Origin: Clostridia bacterium 41_269
GTDB taxonomy: Bacteria; Bacillota; DTU086
DNA length: 47,075 bases
NCBI GenBank assembly: GCA_001508005.1
Contig: LGEZ01000017.1
Location: forward strand, 1 to 47,075
Direction of reading: 5' to 3'
The position numbers were made by a program, and so were the translations under genes. Below the pieces are notes generated by a model, which saw only the letters and a program-made list of their open reading frames with translations, ran no database searches and had not been told where the DNA came from. Position 1 is the stretch's first letter. Each line of letters starts with the position of its first letter. Positions 1 through 9,056 of this stretch are shown here, piece by piece.

Positions 1-100
1 CACCCGGTGGTAATGTGTGACCAGGAATCCCTATGTGATTGTCAAAGATCTTTTTGCTTTAGCCTATTGACTCTTCGTAGCACGTCTTTATATTAAATTT

Positions 101-490
101 TCAACTGCTTCTATTGGGGAAGTTGTTGCTGTATCTTTTGAGAAATTTTTCTAAAACGGCTTTTCTTCTGCGGATGGTATGTACCCAGGAATGGAGCATA
201 TCTTCTCCATCCATGGTCAATTTATATAAACGGCGGGCTGGGCCTGTTTCCTGGGTATACCATTGAGAGGATACCAGACCTTCTTCTTCCAGCTTTCTTA
301 AATTTCGGTATACAGTGGCTGCATCAAGGGAAAGATCAAACTCTAAAAGCTTTTCCATAAGTTCGTAACCATGGGACGGTTTTTCATAAAGCAGCAGAAG
401 CAGACAGGGTTGGATGAAGGGCAGTTTAGAGACATGGCTGTGACAGCTGCATTCCTTTTCTTCCTGGGAAGGTGGATAATCTTTGCACAT
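101..490 (-). CDS. PadR family transcriptional regulator
   Basis: A 129-residue winged-helix repressor-type protein. The PadR-like core runs from about residue 25 (LLLLLYEKPSHGYELMEKL) through a recognition-helix region (AATVYRNLRKLEEEGLVSS, about 57-75) to a basic C-terminal helix. PadR proteins bind DNA as dimers and usually repress a neighbouring gene and themselves until a ligand binds. The start is ATG at 490, preceded by AGGGAGGG. The N-terminus before the wing domain carries the cluster CSCHSH (residues 14-19) plus Cys2 and Cys29, unusual in this family and suggestive of metal or redox sensing (inference). It is divergent from the small zinc-ribbon gene at 742. Family call is confident; ligand and targets unknown. 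Confidence 0.85.
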   Translation of the reverse strand: MCKDYPPSQEEKECSCHSHVSKLPFIQPCLLLLLYEKPSHGYELMEKLLEFDLSLDAATVYRNLRKLEEEGLVSSQWYTQETGPARRLYKLTMDGEDMLHSWVHTIRRRKAVLEKFLKRYSNNFPNRSS

Positions 491-510
491 ATTATAAAAC
501 CCTCCCTATA

Positions 511-521
511 TGCATAATGCA
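511..521. promoter_or_regulatory. Perfect palindrome TGCATAATGCA, candidate PadR operator
   Basis: TGCAT-A-ATGCA is a perfect inverted repeat lying between the padR promoter and its ribosome binding site, so a dimer bound here could autoregulate padR. PadR operators are short dyads of this kind. The assignment is inference from position and symmetry. Confidence 0.4.
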
Positions 522-534
522 CATATTTACTTTT

Positions 535-564
535 ATAATATAAAGTGCTAGGTTTTTTAGTCAA
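535..564 (-). promoter_or_regulatory. padR promoter
   Basis: Read on the minus strand, TTGACT (559-564) is followed after 18 bases by TATTAT (535-540), a good sigma-A-type match. The predicted transcript start falls just upstream of the palindrome at 511-521. Confidence 0.55.
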
Positions 565-642
565 GGCTTAGTTTTTAAGTTACAGGGAAATACAGGATGC
601 TGTATACTTCAGTGGTATCCTAGTATACTTGCGCTCAAGGCA

Positions 643-672
643 TTGACGGATGGTCTTTGCCATTTATATAAT
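643..672 (+). promoter_or_regulatory. Promoter for the small zinc-ribbon gene
   Basis: TTGACG (643-648), an 18-base spacer and TATAAT (667-672). It lies 70 bases upstream of the ATG at 742. Confidence 0.55.
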
Positions 673-741
673 CTTCTTAGGAAAAATGGTTTTGAAAAGT
701 CTGAATATTATGAATTTTAAAATTAACCAGGGGGTGATTAT

Positions 742-909
742 ATGGTTAACCAGTGTGAGTTTTGTGGTGAGAAAAATGCCAAAAGAGTCTGTACCCTGGT
801 TTTTGCAGATGAAAATTATCCTCAGGAATACTGCTGGTTAATATGTGAAAAATGCAAAAGGGAAATGAAGCTGAAAACTATGAAGGTTTTGGTTGAAAAG
901 GCTGGATGA
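742..909 (+). CDS. Small CxxC...CxxC protein (zinc-ribbon-like), 55 aa
   Basis: A 55-residue frame starting MVNQCEFCGEK and ending VLVEKAG, with ATG at 742 and the ribosome binding site AGGGGGTGATT. Cys5/Cys8 and Cys35/Cys38 form two CxxC knuckles 26 residues apart, as in small zinc ribbons; Cys17 and Cys31 are extra. The C-terminal tail is lysine-rich. It has its own promoter and a rho-independent terminator directly after the stop, so it looks monocistronic. A longer frame over the same bases (650-841) is a shadow with no binding site. I do not recognise a named family; a role in nucleic-acid or protein binding would be a guess. Confidence 0.7.
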   Translation: MVNQCEFCGEKNAKRVCTLVFADENYPQEYCWLICEKCKREMKLKTMKVLVEKAG

Positions 910-954
910 GATAATTTAAAGGCATAATAAATAAATTTTATTTCTTTTTTACTT

Positions 955-980
955 AGCTTTCTGCGGAAAGCTTTTTTTGT
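955..980 (+). terminator. Rho-independent terminator of the small zinc-ribbon gene
   Basis: AGCTTTC (955-961), loop TGCG, GAAAGCT (966-972), then a run of T residues. Confidence 0.8.
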
Positions 981-1085
981 TTTTATGGATCAGAGCATCA
1001 AAGGTTCTGTTTTTTTACTTTAGCTTGCAGTGGCAGTGGATATTTGATACACTCTTAGACAAATAATGGTATGTGGAGGGGCTTT

Positions 1086-1718
1086 ATGATAAAAAATAAA
1101 AGTAATGAGGAGTACAGAGCTCTTGGAATAATGGGAGGAACTTTTGATCCTATACATTATGGACATCTTGTTACAGCCGAAGAGGCAAGGTGTCAGTTCG
1201 ACTTGGATGCTGTTATTTTTGTTCCTTCAGGAAAGCCTCCCCATAAAAAAAATTATAGGGTTTCAGATGCTAAGCACCGCTATTTGATGACAGTGTTGGC
1301 TGTGGTAACCAATCCGTTTTTTGATGTTTCAAGAACTGAAATTGACAGAGAAGGCTATTCATATACAATTGATACTGTAAGGGAATTTAGGGAAAAGTAT
1401 CCCAATACGGAGATATTTTTCATAACTGGTGCCGATGCAATATTGGAGATCCTAACTTGGAAAAAGGTTGAAGAGGTTATGGACCACTGCAGGTTCATTG
1501 CGGCAACCCGTCCGGGGTATAACCTTAATGATCTTGATAAAAAATTTAAAACTATTATGCCTGAATACTCTTCCAGAATACAGACGATTGAGGTACCTGC
1601 ACTGGCAATTTCTTCGACGGATATACGGCGAAGGGTTGCCAATAATATGTCCATAAAGTATCTTGTTCCCGAAGCAGTGGAGCAGTATATACTGAAAAAT
1701 AATTTATATAAAAGCTGA
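1086..1718 (+). CDS. nadD: Nicotinate-nucleotide adenylyltransferase
   Basis: Transfers AMP from ATP to nicotinate mononucleotide, giving deamido-NAD in NAD biosynthesis (cytoplasmic). The 210-residue product has the nucleotidyltransferase signature [12 protein letters not shown], with the HxGH motif at residues 24-27, and the C-terminal ISSTDIR motif at 175-181; length is normal for the family. ATG 1086 is chosen because GTGGAGGGG lies at 1073-1081; an upstream in-frame ATG at 1071 overlaps that site and has none of its own. It is followed by yqeK and rsfS in the order usual in Firmicutes. Confidence 0.95.
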   Translation: MIKNKSNEEYRALGIMGGTFDPIHYGHLVTAEEARCQFDLDAVIFVPSGKPPHKKNYRVSDAKHRYLMTVLAVVTNPFFDVSRTEIDREGYSYTIDTVREFREKYPNTEIFFITGADAILEILTWKKVEEVMDHCRFIAATRPGYNLNDLDKKFKTIMPEYSSRIQTIEVPALAISSTDIRRRVANNMSIKYLVPEAVEQYILKNNLYKS

Positions 1719-1769
1719 TTTTTGGGGTTAAAAATTTAAAATTTTAAACTTAAAAGAGAGAAATCCTAA

Positions 1770-2435
1770 ATGAAAAAAGAATATGAGGAGTTAAATACTA
1801 CCAAAGTTAATATTACTCCTGAACAATGGAATAGGTATGAAGAAGCCCTGCGGAAAAGAGTTAGGTCTGGTCGGTTTGAACATTCTAAGTCAGTGGCTGA
1901 AGAAGCTGCTGTCCTTGCAAAAAAATATGGTGCAAATGTTGATGCAGCAATGTTAGCGGGACTGCTTCATGACTATGCTAGGGATCTTCCAGACAGCGAA
2001 CTTTTAAGTATTGCTGAAGAGAACAATCTTGTGAGCTGCTGGGTTGAGGAAAAGATTCCTCTGCTGCTGCACGGGCCAGTGGGAGCAGTTTTGATAAAGG
2101 AAGAGTTGGGCATAAATGATGAAGAGGTGCTTGAAGCAGTCTCCAGGCATACCACTGGTGCTCCTGATATGGGAAAGATTGCAAAGATTGTTTATCTTGC
2201 AGATTCCATTGAGCCTTTAAGAAAGTATAAAGGAGTAGAAAACTTCCGACGGCTTTCCCGGATAAATTTAAACATTGCTGTATTTGAGGTTATGAATTCC
2301 AGCATCCAGTATTGTATTTCAAAAAACAGCCTTATCCATCCCTTTACCCTGGAAGCCAGGAACAAGCTTCTTTATGAGCTTGAAAGTATAAACTTAGATT
2401 TTAAAGAACTTTTTGGGAGGGATGTTATTGGTTGA
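1770..2435 (+). CDS. yqeK: HD-domain hydrolase YqeK, symmetrical Ap4A hydrolase type
   Basis: A 221-residue HD-superfamily protein. Metal-binding residues are visible as His38 (RFEHSKSV), the HD pair His67-Asp68 (GLLHDYARD), a later HGPVGA segment, RHTTGAP, and a C-terminal Asp in YLADSIEP. YqeK proteins of Firmicutes cleave diadenosine tetraphosphate symmetrically to two ADP. Residues 1-20 are an extension ahead of the usual start. The gene sits 51 bases after nadD, and its stop overlaps the start of rsfS, so the three form one unit. Confidence 0.9.
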   Translation: MKKEYEELNTTKVNITPEQWNRYEEALRKRVRSGRFEHSKSVAEEAAVLAKKYGANVDAAMLAGLLHDYARDLPDSELLSIAEENNLVSCWVEEKIPLLLHGPVGAVLIKEELGINDEEVLEAVSRHTTGAPDMGKIAKIVYLADSIEPLRKYKGVENFRRLSRINLNIAVFEVMNSSIQYCISKNSLIHPFTLEARNKLLYELESINLDFKELFGRDVIG

Positions 2436-2796
2436 AGCCCAAAAGGCAGCTCTTGCTGCAGCAGGTGCCGCAAAGGATGCAAAGGCAAAGGAAGTAGTGG
2501 TATTGGATCTGAGGGGCTTGTCTTTTGTAACGGACTTTTTTGTTATTGGAAGCGGTGATTCTGATATTCAAGTACAATCTATTGCAGACAAGGTAATGGA
2601 AGAAATGGAGAAGATAGGTACAAAGGTGCTTCGTATAGAAGGGTATCGAGAAGCAAGGTGGGTGCTTCTGGATTACGGTGACGTTGTGGTTCACATCTTT
2701 CACAGAGATATAAGGAGTTTTTACAATTTAGAACGCTTATGGTGGGATGCTCCGGTGCTAGAAGGCAGTTATCCCCTAGAGAATAGTGAGATTTGA
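2428..2796 (+). CDS. rsfS: Ribosome silencing factor
   Basis: RsfS (Iojap/YbeB family) binds ribosomal protein uL14 and blocks subunit joining when nutrients are limiting. The product is about 122 residues and shows the family core VVVLDLRGLSFVTDFFVI, the AIADKV-type helix (SIADKVMEEMEK), and the tail GDVVVHIFHRDIRSFYNLERLW. I chose TTG 2428 because GGGAGG at 2415-2420 is correctly spaced for it; ATG 2422 is only one base from that site and TTG 2413 precedes it. The start overlaps the yqeK stop by 8 bases, suggesting translational coupling. Confidence 0.92.
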   Translation: MVEAQKAALAAAGAAKDAKAKEVVVLDLRGLSFVTDFFVIGSGDSDIQVQSIADKVMEEMEKIGTKVLRIEGYREARWVLLDYGDVVVHIFHRDIRSFYNLERLWWDAPVLEGSYPLENSEI

Positions 2797-2820
2797 CTTA
2801 ATTAGCGTCTTAAATATAAT
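2793..2820 (+). promoter_or_regulatory. Promoter of the T-box/leuS transcript
   Basis: TTGACT (2793-2798), 16-base spacer, TATAAT (2815-2820). The -35 box overlaps the rsfS stop codon, and the T-box leader begins about 20 bases downstream. Confidence 0.65.
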
Positions 2821-2837
2821 ATTAAATTGTATTTATA

Positions 2838-3092
2838 TAATGAAAAAGGCTGTGAACGGGAAAAGTAGGTGGGCATACCCTTTTAAAGAGAGCTGCTGGG
2901 GGTGGAAATGCAGCAAAGGGTTCCCTCCGAACTCGCCCGGGAGCGGTGGGGGTGAAATTGGAAATTGTATGAGTAGCTCCCAACGGCTGCCTTCCGTTAA
3001 AAGGCTTTGAGTGGGCATGGGGAATCCCATGTCAAAAAGGGTGGTACCGCGGAACTTAAACCTTCCGTCCCTGGGGATGGGAGGTTTTTTTA
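2838..3092 (+). promoter_or_regulatory. Leucine-specific T-box leader of leuS
   Basis: The T-box sequence AGGGTGGTACCGCGG lies at 3038-3052 and is followed by a terminator. In Stem I the 5' side has GAACGGGAAAAGTAGG (from about 2854), and GGGC at 2871-2874 pairs with GCCC at 2935-2938. This frames an internal loop whose 3' side reads GAA-CTC, so the specifier is most likely CTC (2932-2934), a leucine codon matching the downstream gene. Uncharged tRNA-Leu with a GAG anticodon would stabilise the antiterminator and switch leuS on. Element identity is certain; the exact specifier register is inferred from pairing. Confidence 0.93.
3061..3092 (+). terminator. T-box regulated terminator
   Basis: The arms CCTTCCGTCC and GGATGGGAGG pair around a short loop (two G-T pairs) and are followed by a run of seven T residues. 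The 5' arm follows the T-box bulge sequence that would form the competing antiterminator. Confidence 0.85.
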
Positions 3093-3114
3093 CGAATAAG
3101 AGGAGGTGCAGCAG

Positions 3115-5604
3115 ATGGGAAAAAGATATAATTTTGAAGAAATAGAAAGCAGATGGCAGAAATATTGGGAGGATAAAAAACTTTATAAAACTGTCGAAAG
3201 AGAGGATAAGGAAAAATATTATGTACTGGAAATGTTTCCCTATCCATCGGGAGCCCTTCATATGGGCCATGTAAGAAATTACTCCATTGGCGATGTGGTA
3301 GCGCGTTTTAAGAGAATGCAGGGCTATAATGTACTCCATCCCATGGGATGGGATGCTTTTGGACTTCCTGCGGAAAATGCTGCTATAAAACACGGGACCC
3401 CTCCAAGCCAGTGGACCTGGCAGAACATTGCCAATATGAAGCAGCAGCTAAAAACTTTAGGATTGAGCTACGATTGGGATAGGGAAATAGCCACATGCCA
3501 TCCTGATTATTACCGCTGGACCCAATGGATATTCCTGCAGCTTTATCACAATGGATTAGCTTATAAAGCTAAAGCTCCAGTTAACTGGTGCCCTTCCTGC
3601 TGCACCGTTCTGGCCAATGAGCAGGTGGTAGGAGAAGGACGGTGCGAGCGCTGTGGAACCATTGTAAAAAAACGTGATCTGGAACAGTGGTTTTTCCGCA
3701 TTACCAATTATGCTGAAGAACTTCTACGGGATTTGGATAAGCTTCCCGGCTGGCCTGAAAAGGTAAAAATCATGCAGAGAAACTGGATTGGTCGAAGCGA
3801 AGGGGTAGAAATAAACTTCAGAACTGAAGAAGGAGACCCCATTCCCGTTTTTACCACCAGACATGATACTGTTTTTGGAGCAACATACCTTGTGTTGGCT
3901 CCGGAACATCCCTTGGTGGAAAAACTTATCAGGGGAACTGAATTTGAAAAACCCGTAAGAGAATTTGTTGAAAAGGTTAGACAGATGGACTACATTCAGA
4001 GAACCTCCACAGAACTGGAAAAGGAAGGAATGTTTACGGGAGCTTATGCTGTAAATCCCCTTAACAATGAAAAAATTCCCATTTGGGTTGCCAACTATGT
4101 ACTAATGGAATATGGTACGGGAGCAGTAATGGCAGTACCTGCCCATGATCAAAGGGATTTAGAGTTTGCAAAGAAATACGGACTTCCAATTAAAATTGTT
4201 GTTCAGCCAAAAGAAGGAGAAAAACTGGATGAAGGCAGCTTAAAAGAGGCCTTCGCTGAAGAAGGGATAAGTGTTAATTCTGGACTTATAAGCGGACTGC
4301 CAACGGCTGAAGCAAAGGAAAAGATAGCAGATTATATTGAGGAAAAAGGTTTAGGAAAAAGAAAAGTAAACTACAGGCTTAAGGATTGGCTGATATCAAG
4401 GCAGAGGTATTGGGGAGCTCCCATACCAATTATTTACTGTGACCGCTGCGGCATTGTACCGGTACCGGAGAAAGATCTTCCCGTATATCTTCCTGAAGAT
4501 GTGGAATTTAAACCCACAGGAGAATCCCCATTAAAATATAGAAGCGACTTTTTGAACACAACCTGTCCTGAATGCGGAGGCAGTGCCGTCAGGGAAACGG
4601 ATACAATGGATACCTTTGTGTGCTCTTCCTGGTATTTTTTGAGATATACAAGCCCCCACGAAAAGGATCGTCCCTTTGATAAGGAAAAGGTGGATTACTG
4701 GATGAACGTGGATCAGTATATAGGTGGGGTGGAACATGCAATACTTCACCTGATGTATGCACGCTTCCTAACTAAAGTTTTAAGAGATTTGGGTTATGTT
4801 TCTGTAGATGAACCGTTCCAAAACCTTCTTACTCAAGGAATGGTGCTTAAAGACGGTGCTAAGATGTCAAAATCCAAGGGCAATGTTGTTACTCCTGAAG
4901 AAATTATTTCCGAATATGGTGCCGATACAGCAAGGCTCTTTATACTTTTTGCTGCTCCACCTGAGAGGGATTTGGAATGGAGCGATGAAGCTGTTGAAGG
5001 ATGCTACCGCTTTTTAAATAGGGTATGGCGTCTTGTTACCCGGTATACCGATGATTTAAAGGAAATAAGGGATTATAATGAAATTCTTTTAAATACTTCT
5101 GAGGAGAAGAATTTTAATCGTTTGATGCATGCCACAATTAAAAAGGTAACAGAAGATATAGAGAAGAGATTTAATTTCAATACAGCTATCAGTGCAGTTA
5201 TGGAATTTGTTAATGGAACTTACGACTATATTGAAAATACTCAAAGTGAAAATCTCAATTTACCTCTTCTTAAAAAAGCTTTTACCAACCTGATTCTGCT
5301 AATGGCACCCTTTACTCCACATATTGCCGAAGAACTTTGGGTGCGCATAGGAAATGAACCAAGCGTTCACGAGCAGAGCTGGCCAAAATACGACGAAGAG
5401 GCTTTGAAAACCCAAATGGTAACTATGATTGTTCAGGTAAACGGGAAGGTTCGCGGCAGAATGGAAGTTTCTGTAGATACATCAGAAGAAGAAATTAAAG
5501 AAAAGGCCATGGAGCTTGAGAATGTTAAAAACCACATCAAAGGAAAGAAAGTATTGAAGGCTATTGTTGTTCCCAACAAGCTGGTAAACTTTGTTGTGAA
5601 ATAG
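3115..5604 (+). CDS. leuS: Leucyl-tRNA synthetase
   Basis: A class I aminoacyl-tRNA synthetase that charges tRNA-Leu in the cytoplasm; 829 residues, normal for bacterial LeuRS. The HIGH-type motif is HMGH at residues 49-52 and KMSKS is at 583-587. Between them lie the CP1 editing domain ([12 protein letters not shown]) and zinc-type Cys pairs (CPSC, CERC, CDRC, CPEC). The start ATG 3115 follows AGGAGG at 3101-3106; an in-frame GTG at 3106 overlaps that site and is rejected. Expression is controlled by the leucine T-box leader. Confidence 0.98.
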   Translation: MGKRYNFEEIESRWQKYWEDKKLYKTVEREDKEKYYVLEMFPYPSGALHMGHVRNYSIGDVVARFKRMQGYNVLHPMGWDAFGLPAENAAIKHGTPPSQWTWQNIANMKQQLKTLGLSYDWDREIATCHPDYYRWTQWIFLQLYHNGLAYKAKAPVNWCPSCCTVLANEQVVGEGRCERCGTIVKKRDLEQWFFRITNYAEELLRDLDKLPGWPEKVKIMQRNWIGRSEGVEINFRTEEGDPIPVFTTRHDTVFGATYLVLAPEHPLVEKLIRGTEFEKPVREFVEKVRQMDYIQRTSTELEKEGMFTGAYAVNPLNNEKIPIWVANYVLMEYGTGAVMAVPAHDQRDLEFAKKYGLPIKIVVQPKEGEKLDEGSLKEAFAEEGISVNSGLISGLPTAEAKEKIADYIEEKGLGKRKVNYRLKDWLISRQRYWGAPIPIIYCDRCGIVPVPEKDLPVYLPEDVEFKPTGESPLKYRSDFLNTTCPECGGSAVRETDTMDTFVCSSWYFLRYTSPHEKDRPFDKEKVDYWMNVDQYIGGVEHAILHLMYARFLTKVLRDLGYVSVDEPFQNLLTQGMVLKDGAKMSKSKGNVVTPEEIISEYGADTARLFILFAAPPERDLEWSDEAVEGCYRFLNRVWRLVTRYTDDLKEIRDYNEILLNTSEEKNFNRLMHATIKKVTEDIEKRFNFNTAISAVMEFVNGTYDYIENTQSENLNLPLLKKAFTNLILLMAPFTPHIAEELWVRIGNEPSVHEQSWPKYDEEALKTQMVTMIVQVNGKVRGRMEVSVDTSEEEIKEKAMELENVKNHIKGKKVLKAIVVPNKLVNFVVK

Positions 5605-5690
5605 CATAAGGAAAAAGAGGAAATTTTCGGAACAAGTAAAATAGATTATATATTAGGGCAGCAGGCTGTGAACAATTTGGAGTGGAAAAC

Positions 5691-6320
5691 ATGTTTGGAT
5701 GGGATAGGCGCACCCAGATAGTGGTTTTGGTTCTTGTGGGAGCACTTCTTTTTGGTGCAGGGGTAAAATATACACAGCTTAATTCCCAAAAAAGCTCTGA
5801 GGAAATTATCGTAGGGAATCCTTCCCATGGAAATGGGAATGCAGTTGAAAAACCCGGGGACAGCTCTGGTAAAATCTTTGTTCATGTAGCCGGAGCTGTG
5901 GAGAACCCCGGGGTTTATTCCTTTAATTCAGGGGCTCGAGTTAATGATGCTGTTAATGCAGCGGTTCCCCTTCCCGAAGCTGATCTGGACAGCTTAAATC
6001 TTGCAGCTCTTCTTAAAGATGGGGAGAAAATCATCGTTGGAGAAAGGGAACTTTTTAAAGAATCTGAAGGGGAAATAAGCGGCACCCAAGATCAAAGGGA
6101 TACAGATTCTTCTTCTATGGAATCTGGTAAAATTAATATAAATAAAGCAACGTTGGAGGAGCTGGACATGCTGCCCGGCATCGGACCTGCTTATGGAGAG
6201 AGAATTATTGATTATAGGGAAAAAAGCGGTGGGTTTAAAAGCATTGAAGAGATTATGGATGTTCCGGGGATAGGACCTAAAACCTTTGAAAAGATAAAAG
6301 ATCAAATTACTGTTAATTAA
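5691..6320 (+). CDS. comEA: ComEA-type DNA-binding competence protein
   Basis: ComEA is the membrane-anchored DNA receptor of natural transformation; it passes incoming DNA to the ComEC channel. The 209-residue product has one N-terminal membrane segment ([15 protein letters not shown]), a SLBB-type domain ([16 protein letters not shown]), an acidic linker, and a C-terminal helix-hairpin-helix pair ([16 protein letters not shown], then [14 protein letters not shown]). ATG 5691 is preferred for the GGAG at 5679-5682; GTG 5682 overlaps that site. It precedes comEC with one small gene between them. There is no ComEB-like gene in the window. Confidence 0.93.
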   Translation: MFGWDRRTQIVVLVLVGALLFGAGVKYTQLNSQKSSEEIIVGNPSHGNGNAVEKPGDSSGKIFVHVAGAVENPGVYSFNSGARVNDAVNAAVPLPEADLDSLNLAALLKDGEKIIVGERELFKESEGEISGTQDQRDTDSSSMESGKININKATLEELDMLPGIGPAYGERIIDYREKSGGFKSIEEIMDVPGIGPKTFEKIKDQITVN

Positions 6321-6339
6321 TTGTTTTGGGGGGATTAAA

Positions 6340-6642
6340 ATGGCTGTTGTGGAGATAACTGTGGTTCCTTTGGGAACAGGAACACCAAGCGTGAGCAAAT
6401 ATGTTGCAGACTGTCATAGGGTGCTTCAGGAAACAGAAGGTATAAAATATCAGCTTACAGCAATGGGAACCATTCTTGAAGGAGATCTTGATAGGCTCAT
6501 GGAGGTTGTGAGGCGCCTTCATGAAGTGCCCTTCCAGGCAGGAGCCCAGAGGGTAACGACCATCATAAGGATTGATGACCGCAGGGACAAGGAAGTAACC
6601 ATAGAGGGTAAGATAAAGGCTGTAGAGGAAAAGCTTAAATAA
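6340..6642 (+). CDS. MTH1187/YkoF-type thiamine-binding family protein
   Basis: A 100-residue DUF77 (MTH1187) protein. It begins [22 protein letters not shown], with the family's central [20 protein letters not shown] and the C-terminal [13 protein letters not shown]. Members form small ferredoxin-like oligomers, and several bind thiamine or its precursors. The gene follows comEA by 19 bases with a GGGGGG binding site and ends two bases before comEC, so it is co-transcribed with competence genes. No functional link to DNA uptake is evident; I regard the placement as incidental. Confidence 0.85.
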   Translation: MAVVEITVVPLGTGTPSVSKYVADCHRVLQETEGIKYQLTAMGTILEGDLDRLMEVVRRLHEVPFQAGAQRVTTIIRIDDRRDKEVTIEGKIKAVEEKLK

Positions 6643-6643
6643 A

Positions 6644-9037
6644 ATGAACAGACCCTTAATTTGGATTTCCCTATGTTTTTCCATTGGGATAGTACTGGAG
6701 AAAATTTTTAATTTTGAGGCGGTATACTACTTTGCTGCTGCAGCAGCTTTGACGTTATGCGCCCTTATTTTTTTTAGGCTGAACAGAAATGCCGTTTTTT
6801 TGATTTTTGCTCTGGCTGCAGCTGCAGGTGCTCTCCGCCTAGATTTGGCCGAAAAAGAAATGGTTTCCCATTTGATTGCCTTTGAAAGGGAAGAGGTCCA
6901 GCTTGAGGGTATCGTAACTGGAAGTCCTGAAATTAATAAAGACAGAGCCCTTTGGCATCTTAAAGCTGACAGGGTTGGAAGAGAAAATGGTGAGTGGTTT
7001 ACGATTCCTCGGGAAACTGTGATGGTTTATTATTTTTTTGACGGTGATGAAAAAAATAGCCTTTTTATTGAACCGGGCAGAAGAATCCGCATAGAAGGAA
7101 TTCTAAATCTTCCCCGGGAGAGAAGAAATCCCGGGGAATTTAATTACAGAGAGTATCTTTCTCATAGAGGTATCTTTGCTCTTTTGTATGTGGAAAAAGG
7201 GAAAGATTTGCTTATTTTAGACCATAAAGAAAGGGGTCTTAGCTACTATATTGCGGATATTAAAGCTGAGTTTAAAAAATTTGTTGCATCTGAAATTCCT
7301 AAGAGGGAGGCCGGGCTCCTTCTGGCTGTGCTTTTTGGAGATAAAGAAGGAGTGTCCCGAGAAGATAGGGAAATGTTCAGCAGCATTGGAGTTGCCCATA
7401 CCTTTGCAGTGTCCGGTCTCCATGTGGGTTTTGTTCTTCTGTTTGTTATATCAGCGGCCAAAATTTTGAATTTTAGAAATTCTTTCTATGTTCCTATTGT
7501 TTTGGTAAGTTTGTTTATTTACTGTGTGCTTTCGGAATTTGCTGTTACAGTAGTAAGGGCTGCTATTATGGGAAGTTTAGCCCTATTGGGAGTATATTAT
7601 GGAAGAGAGAAAAATTCCTATTTGGGGCTTGCCCTATCTTCCATAATAATTTTAATCTGGAATCCTTTTTTTCTTTTTGAACCGGGATTTCAGCTTTCCT
7701 ACGCCGTTGTGATTTCTCTGCTCTATTTTTCACCTTTCATTGAAGATCTGCTGTCCTTTTTGCCCTATAACCTAAATAAAGCAACTGCGGTGCCCATTGC
7801 TGCTCAGCTTGGTACAGCACCTTTTACTGCTCTGCATTTTAATTATTTTTCTCTGGTTTCCATTGCTGCCAACATTTTATTAATTGCTGTCATGGGATTG
7901 GTGGTTCTTATTGGGCTTTTGGGTTTTGTTCTGTTTTTTTTCTTTAAGCCCCTTGCGGGTGTTTCTCTGCAGGGAGTAGGTCCCCTTCTAAAGCTTTTTT
8001 ATTCCCTATCGGAGATTATAAATTCCCTACCCTTTTCGTCCATCAATATGGCTTCTCCAGCTCTTTACCATATAACAGCGTATTTTCTTATTCTTGTGGG
8101 AATAAAGGAGTTTATGGAGAACCGAGAAAACTTTCTGCAGTATAACTTAAAAAATCTGGGAAAGTCAGCTTTGTTTGCGGGTATACTTATAATGTTTATT
8201 TCTGCTGTTTTTGATATATTTGCTGAGAAACCTTTAGAGGTAATTTTTTTGGATGTAGGGCAGGGGGATTCTATTTTTATTGAAACTCCTTCAGGGCGAA
8301 AAATTCTTATTGACGGAGGAGGAAAGCCGGAATATTATGACGACAGCAGCAGTCCTGGCAGATATGTAGTGGTGCCTTTCTTGAAAAGTAGGGGTGTCAA
8401 TAGGCTGGATTATATTATAAACACCCATCCCGATGCAGATCATGCAGAGGGACTGTTTCATGTAATTTCAGCTGTAAAAGCTGAATACATAATCACTCCA
8501 CCCGTTGGGATGATGAAGGAAGAATATGGCGACCTATTGAAGGCCTCAAAGAGGGAAGGAATTCTCCACAGGGAGTTTTCTAGGGGAATGGAAATAGATT
8601 TTGGAGATGGGGTTAGGATAAATGTTTTGGCTCCGGGAAAAAACCGGGTTTACAAAGGAACAAATGAAAATTCCCTGGTACTGAAAGTAATTTATGGGGA
8701 TACTTCTTTTCTGCTCACAGGGGACATAGAAGGAGAAGGACTTTTTGATCTTACTGCTCTTTCGTCGGATTTTGATTCCACAGTATTAAAGCTTCCCCAT
8801 CATGGAAGTGTAAATTCCTTTGATCAGATATTTTATAATAAAGCGGATCCAGAAGCGGTTGTTATATCGGTGGGAGAAAGTAATAGATTTGGACATCCTT
8901 CGGAAAAAGTGGTGGAGTATTGGAATAATCTCAAAATTCCCCTATACAGGACAGATGCTCATGGAGCTGTTATAATGAAAAGTGATGGGAAAAAATGCAG
9001 TATCAATACGATAATAAATGAAAATAATAAAATTTAG
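6644..9037 (+). CDS. comEC: ComEC/Rec2 DNA uptake channel
   Basis: The 797-residue inner-membrane channel through which single-stranded DNA enters during transformation. Order: N-terminal membrane segments with a DUF4131 region (about 1-190), the polytopic Competence domain (about 200-500; SGLHVGFVLL, AVTVVRAAIMG), and a C-terminal metallo-beta-lactamase-like domain (from about 525; VGQGDSIFIETPSGRKILID, then THPDADHAEG near residue 594, and LPHHGS). That domain is proposed to act as the nuclease degrading the non-transported strand. All three parts are intact. It overlaps the first possible holA start. Confidence 0.95.
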   Translation: MNRPLIWISLCFSIGIVLEKIFNFEAVYYFAAAAALTLCALIFFRLNRNAVFLIFALAAAAGALRLDLAEKEMVSHLIAFEREEVQLEGIVTGSPEINKDRALWHLKADRVGRENGEWFTIPRETVMVYYFFDGDEKNSLFIEPGRRIRIEGILNLPRERRNPGEFNYREYLSHRGIFALLYVEKGKDLLILDHKERGLSYYIADIKAEFKKFVASEIPKREAGLLLAVLFGDKEGVSREDREMFSSIGVAHTFAVSGLHVGFVLLFVISAAKILNFRNSFYVPIVLVSLFIYCVLSEFAVTVVRAAIMGSLALLGVYYGREKNSYLGLALSSIIILIWNPFFLFEPGFQLSYAVVISLLYFSPFIEDLLSFLPYNLNKATAVPIAAQLGTAPFTALHFNYFSLVSIAANILLIAVMGLVVLIGLLGFVLFFFFKPLAGVSLQGVGPLLKLFYSLSEIINSLPFSSINMASPALYHITAYFLILVGIKEFMENRENFLQYNLKNLGKSALFAGILIMFISAVFDIFAEKPLEVIFLDVGQGDSIFIETPSGRKILIDGGGKPEYYDDSSSPGRYVVVPFLKSRGVNRLDYIINTHPDADHAEGLFHVISAVKAEYIITPPVGMMKEEYGDLLKASKREGILHREFSRGMEIDFGDGVRINVLAPGKNRVYKGTNENSLVLKVIYGDTSFLLTGDIEGEGLFDLTALSSDFDSTVLKLPHHGSVNSFDQIFYNKADPEAVVISVGESNRFGHPSEKVVEYWNNLKIPLYRTDAHGAVIMKSDGKKCSINTIINENNKI

Positions 9038-9056
9038 GGAAAGGCTGGGTACAGCC

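Noticed and set aside
650-841. 63-codon + strand frame
   Set aside because: It overlaps the 55-codon CxxC gene in another frame and has no ribosome binding site; its first part covers the promoter.
2833-3393. 186-codon minus-strand frame
   Set aside because: It spans the T-box leader and the start of leuS; its codons are the complement of conserved RNA and protein features.
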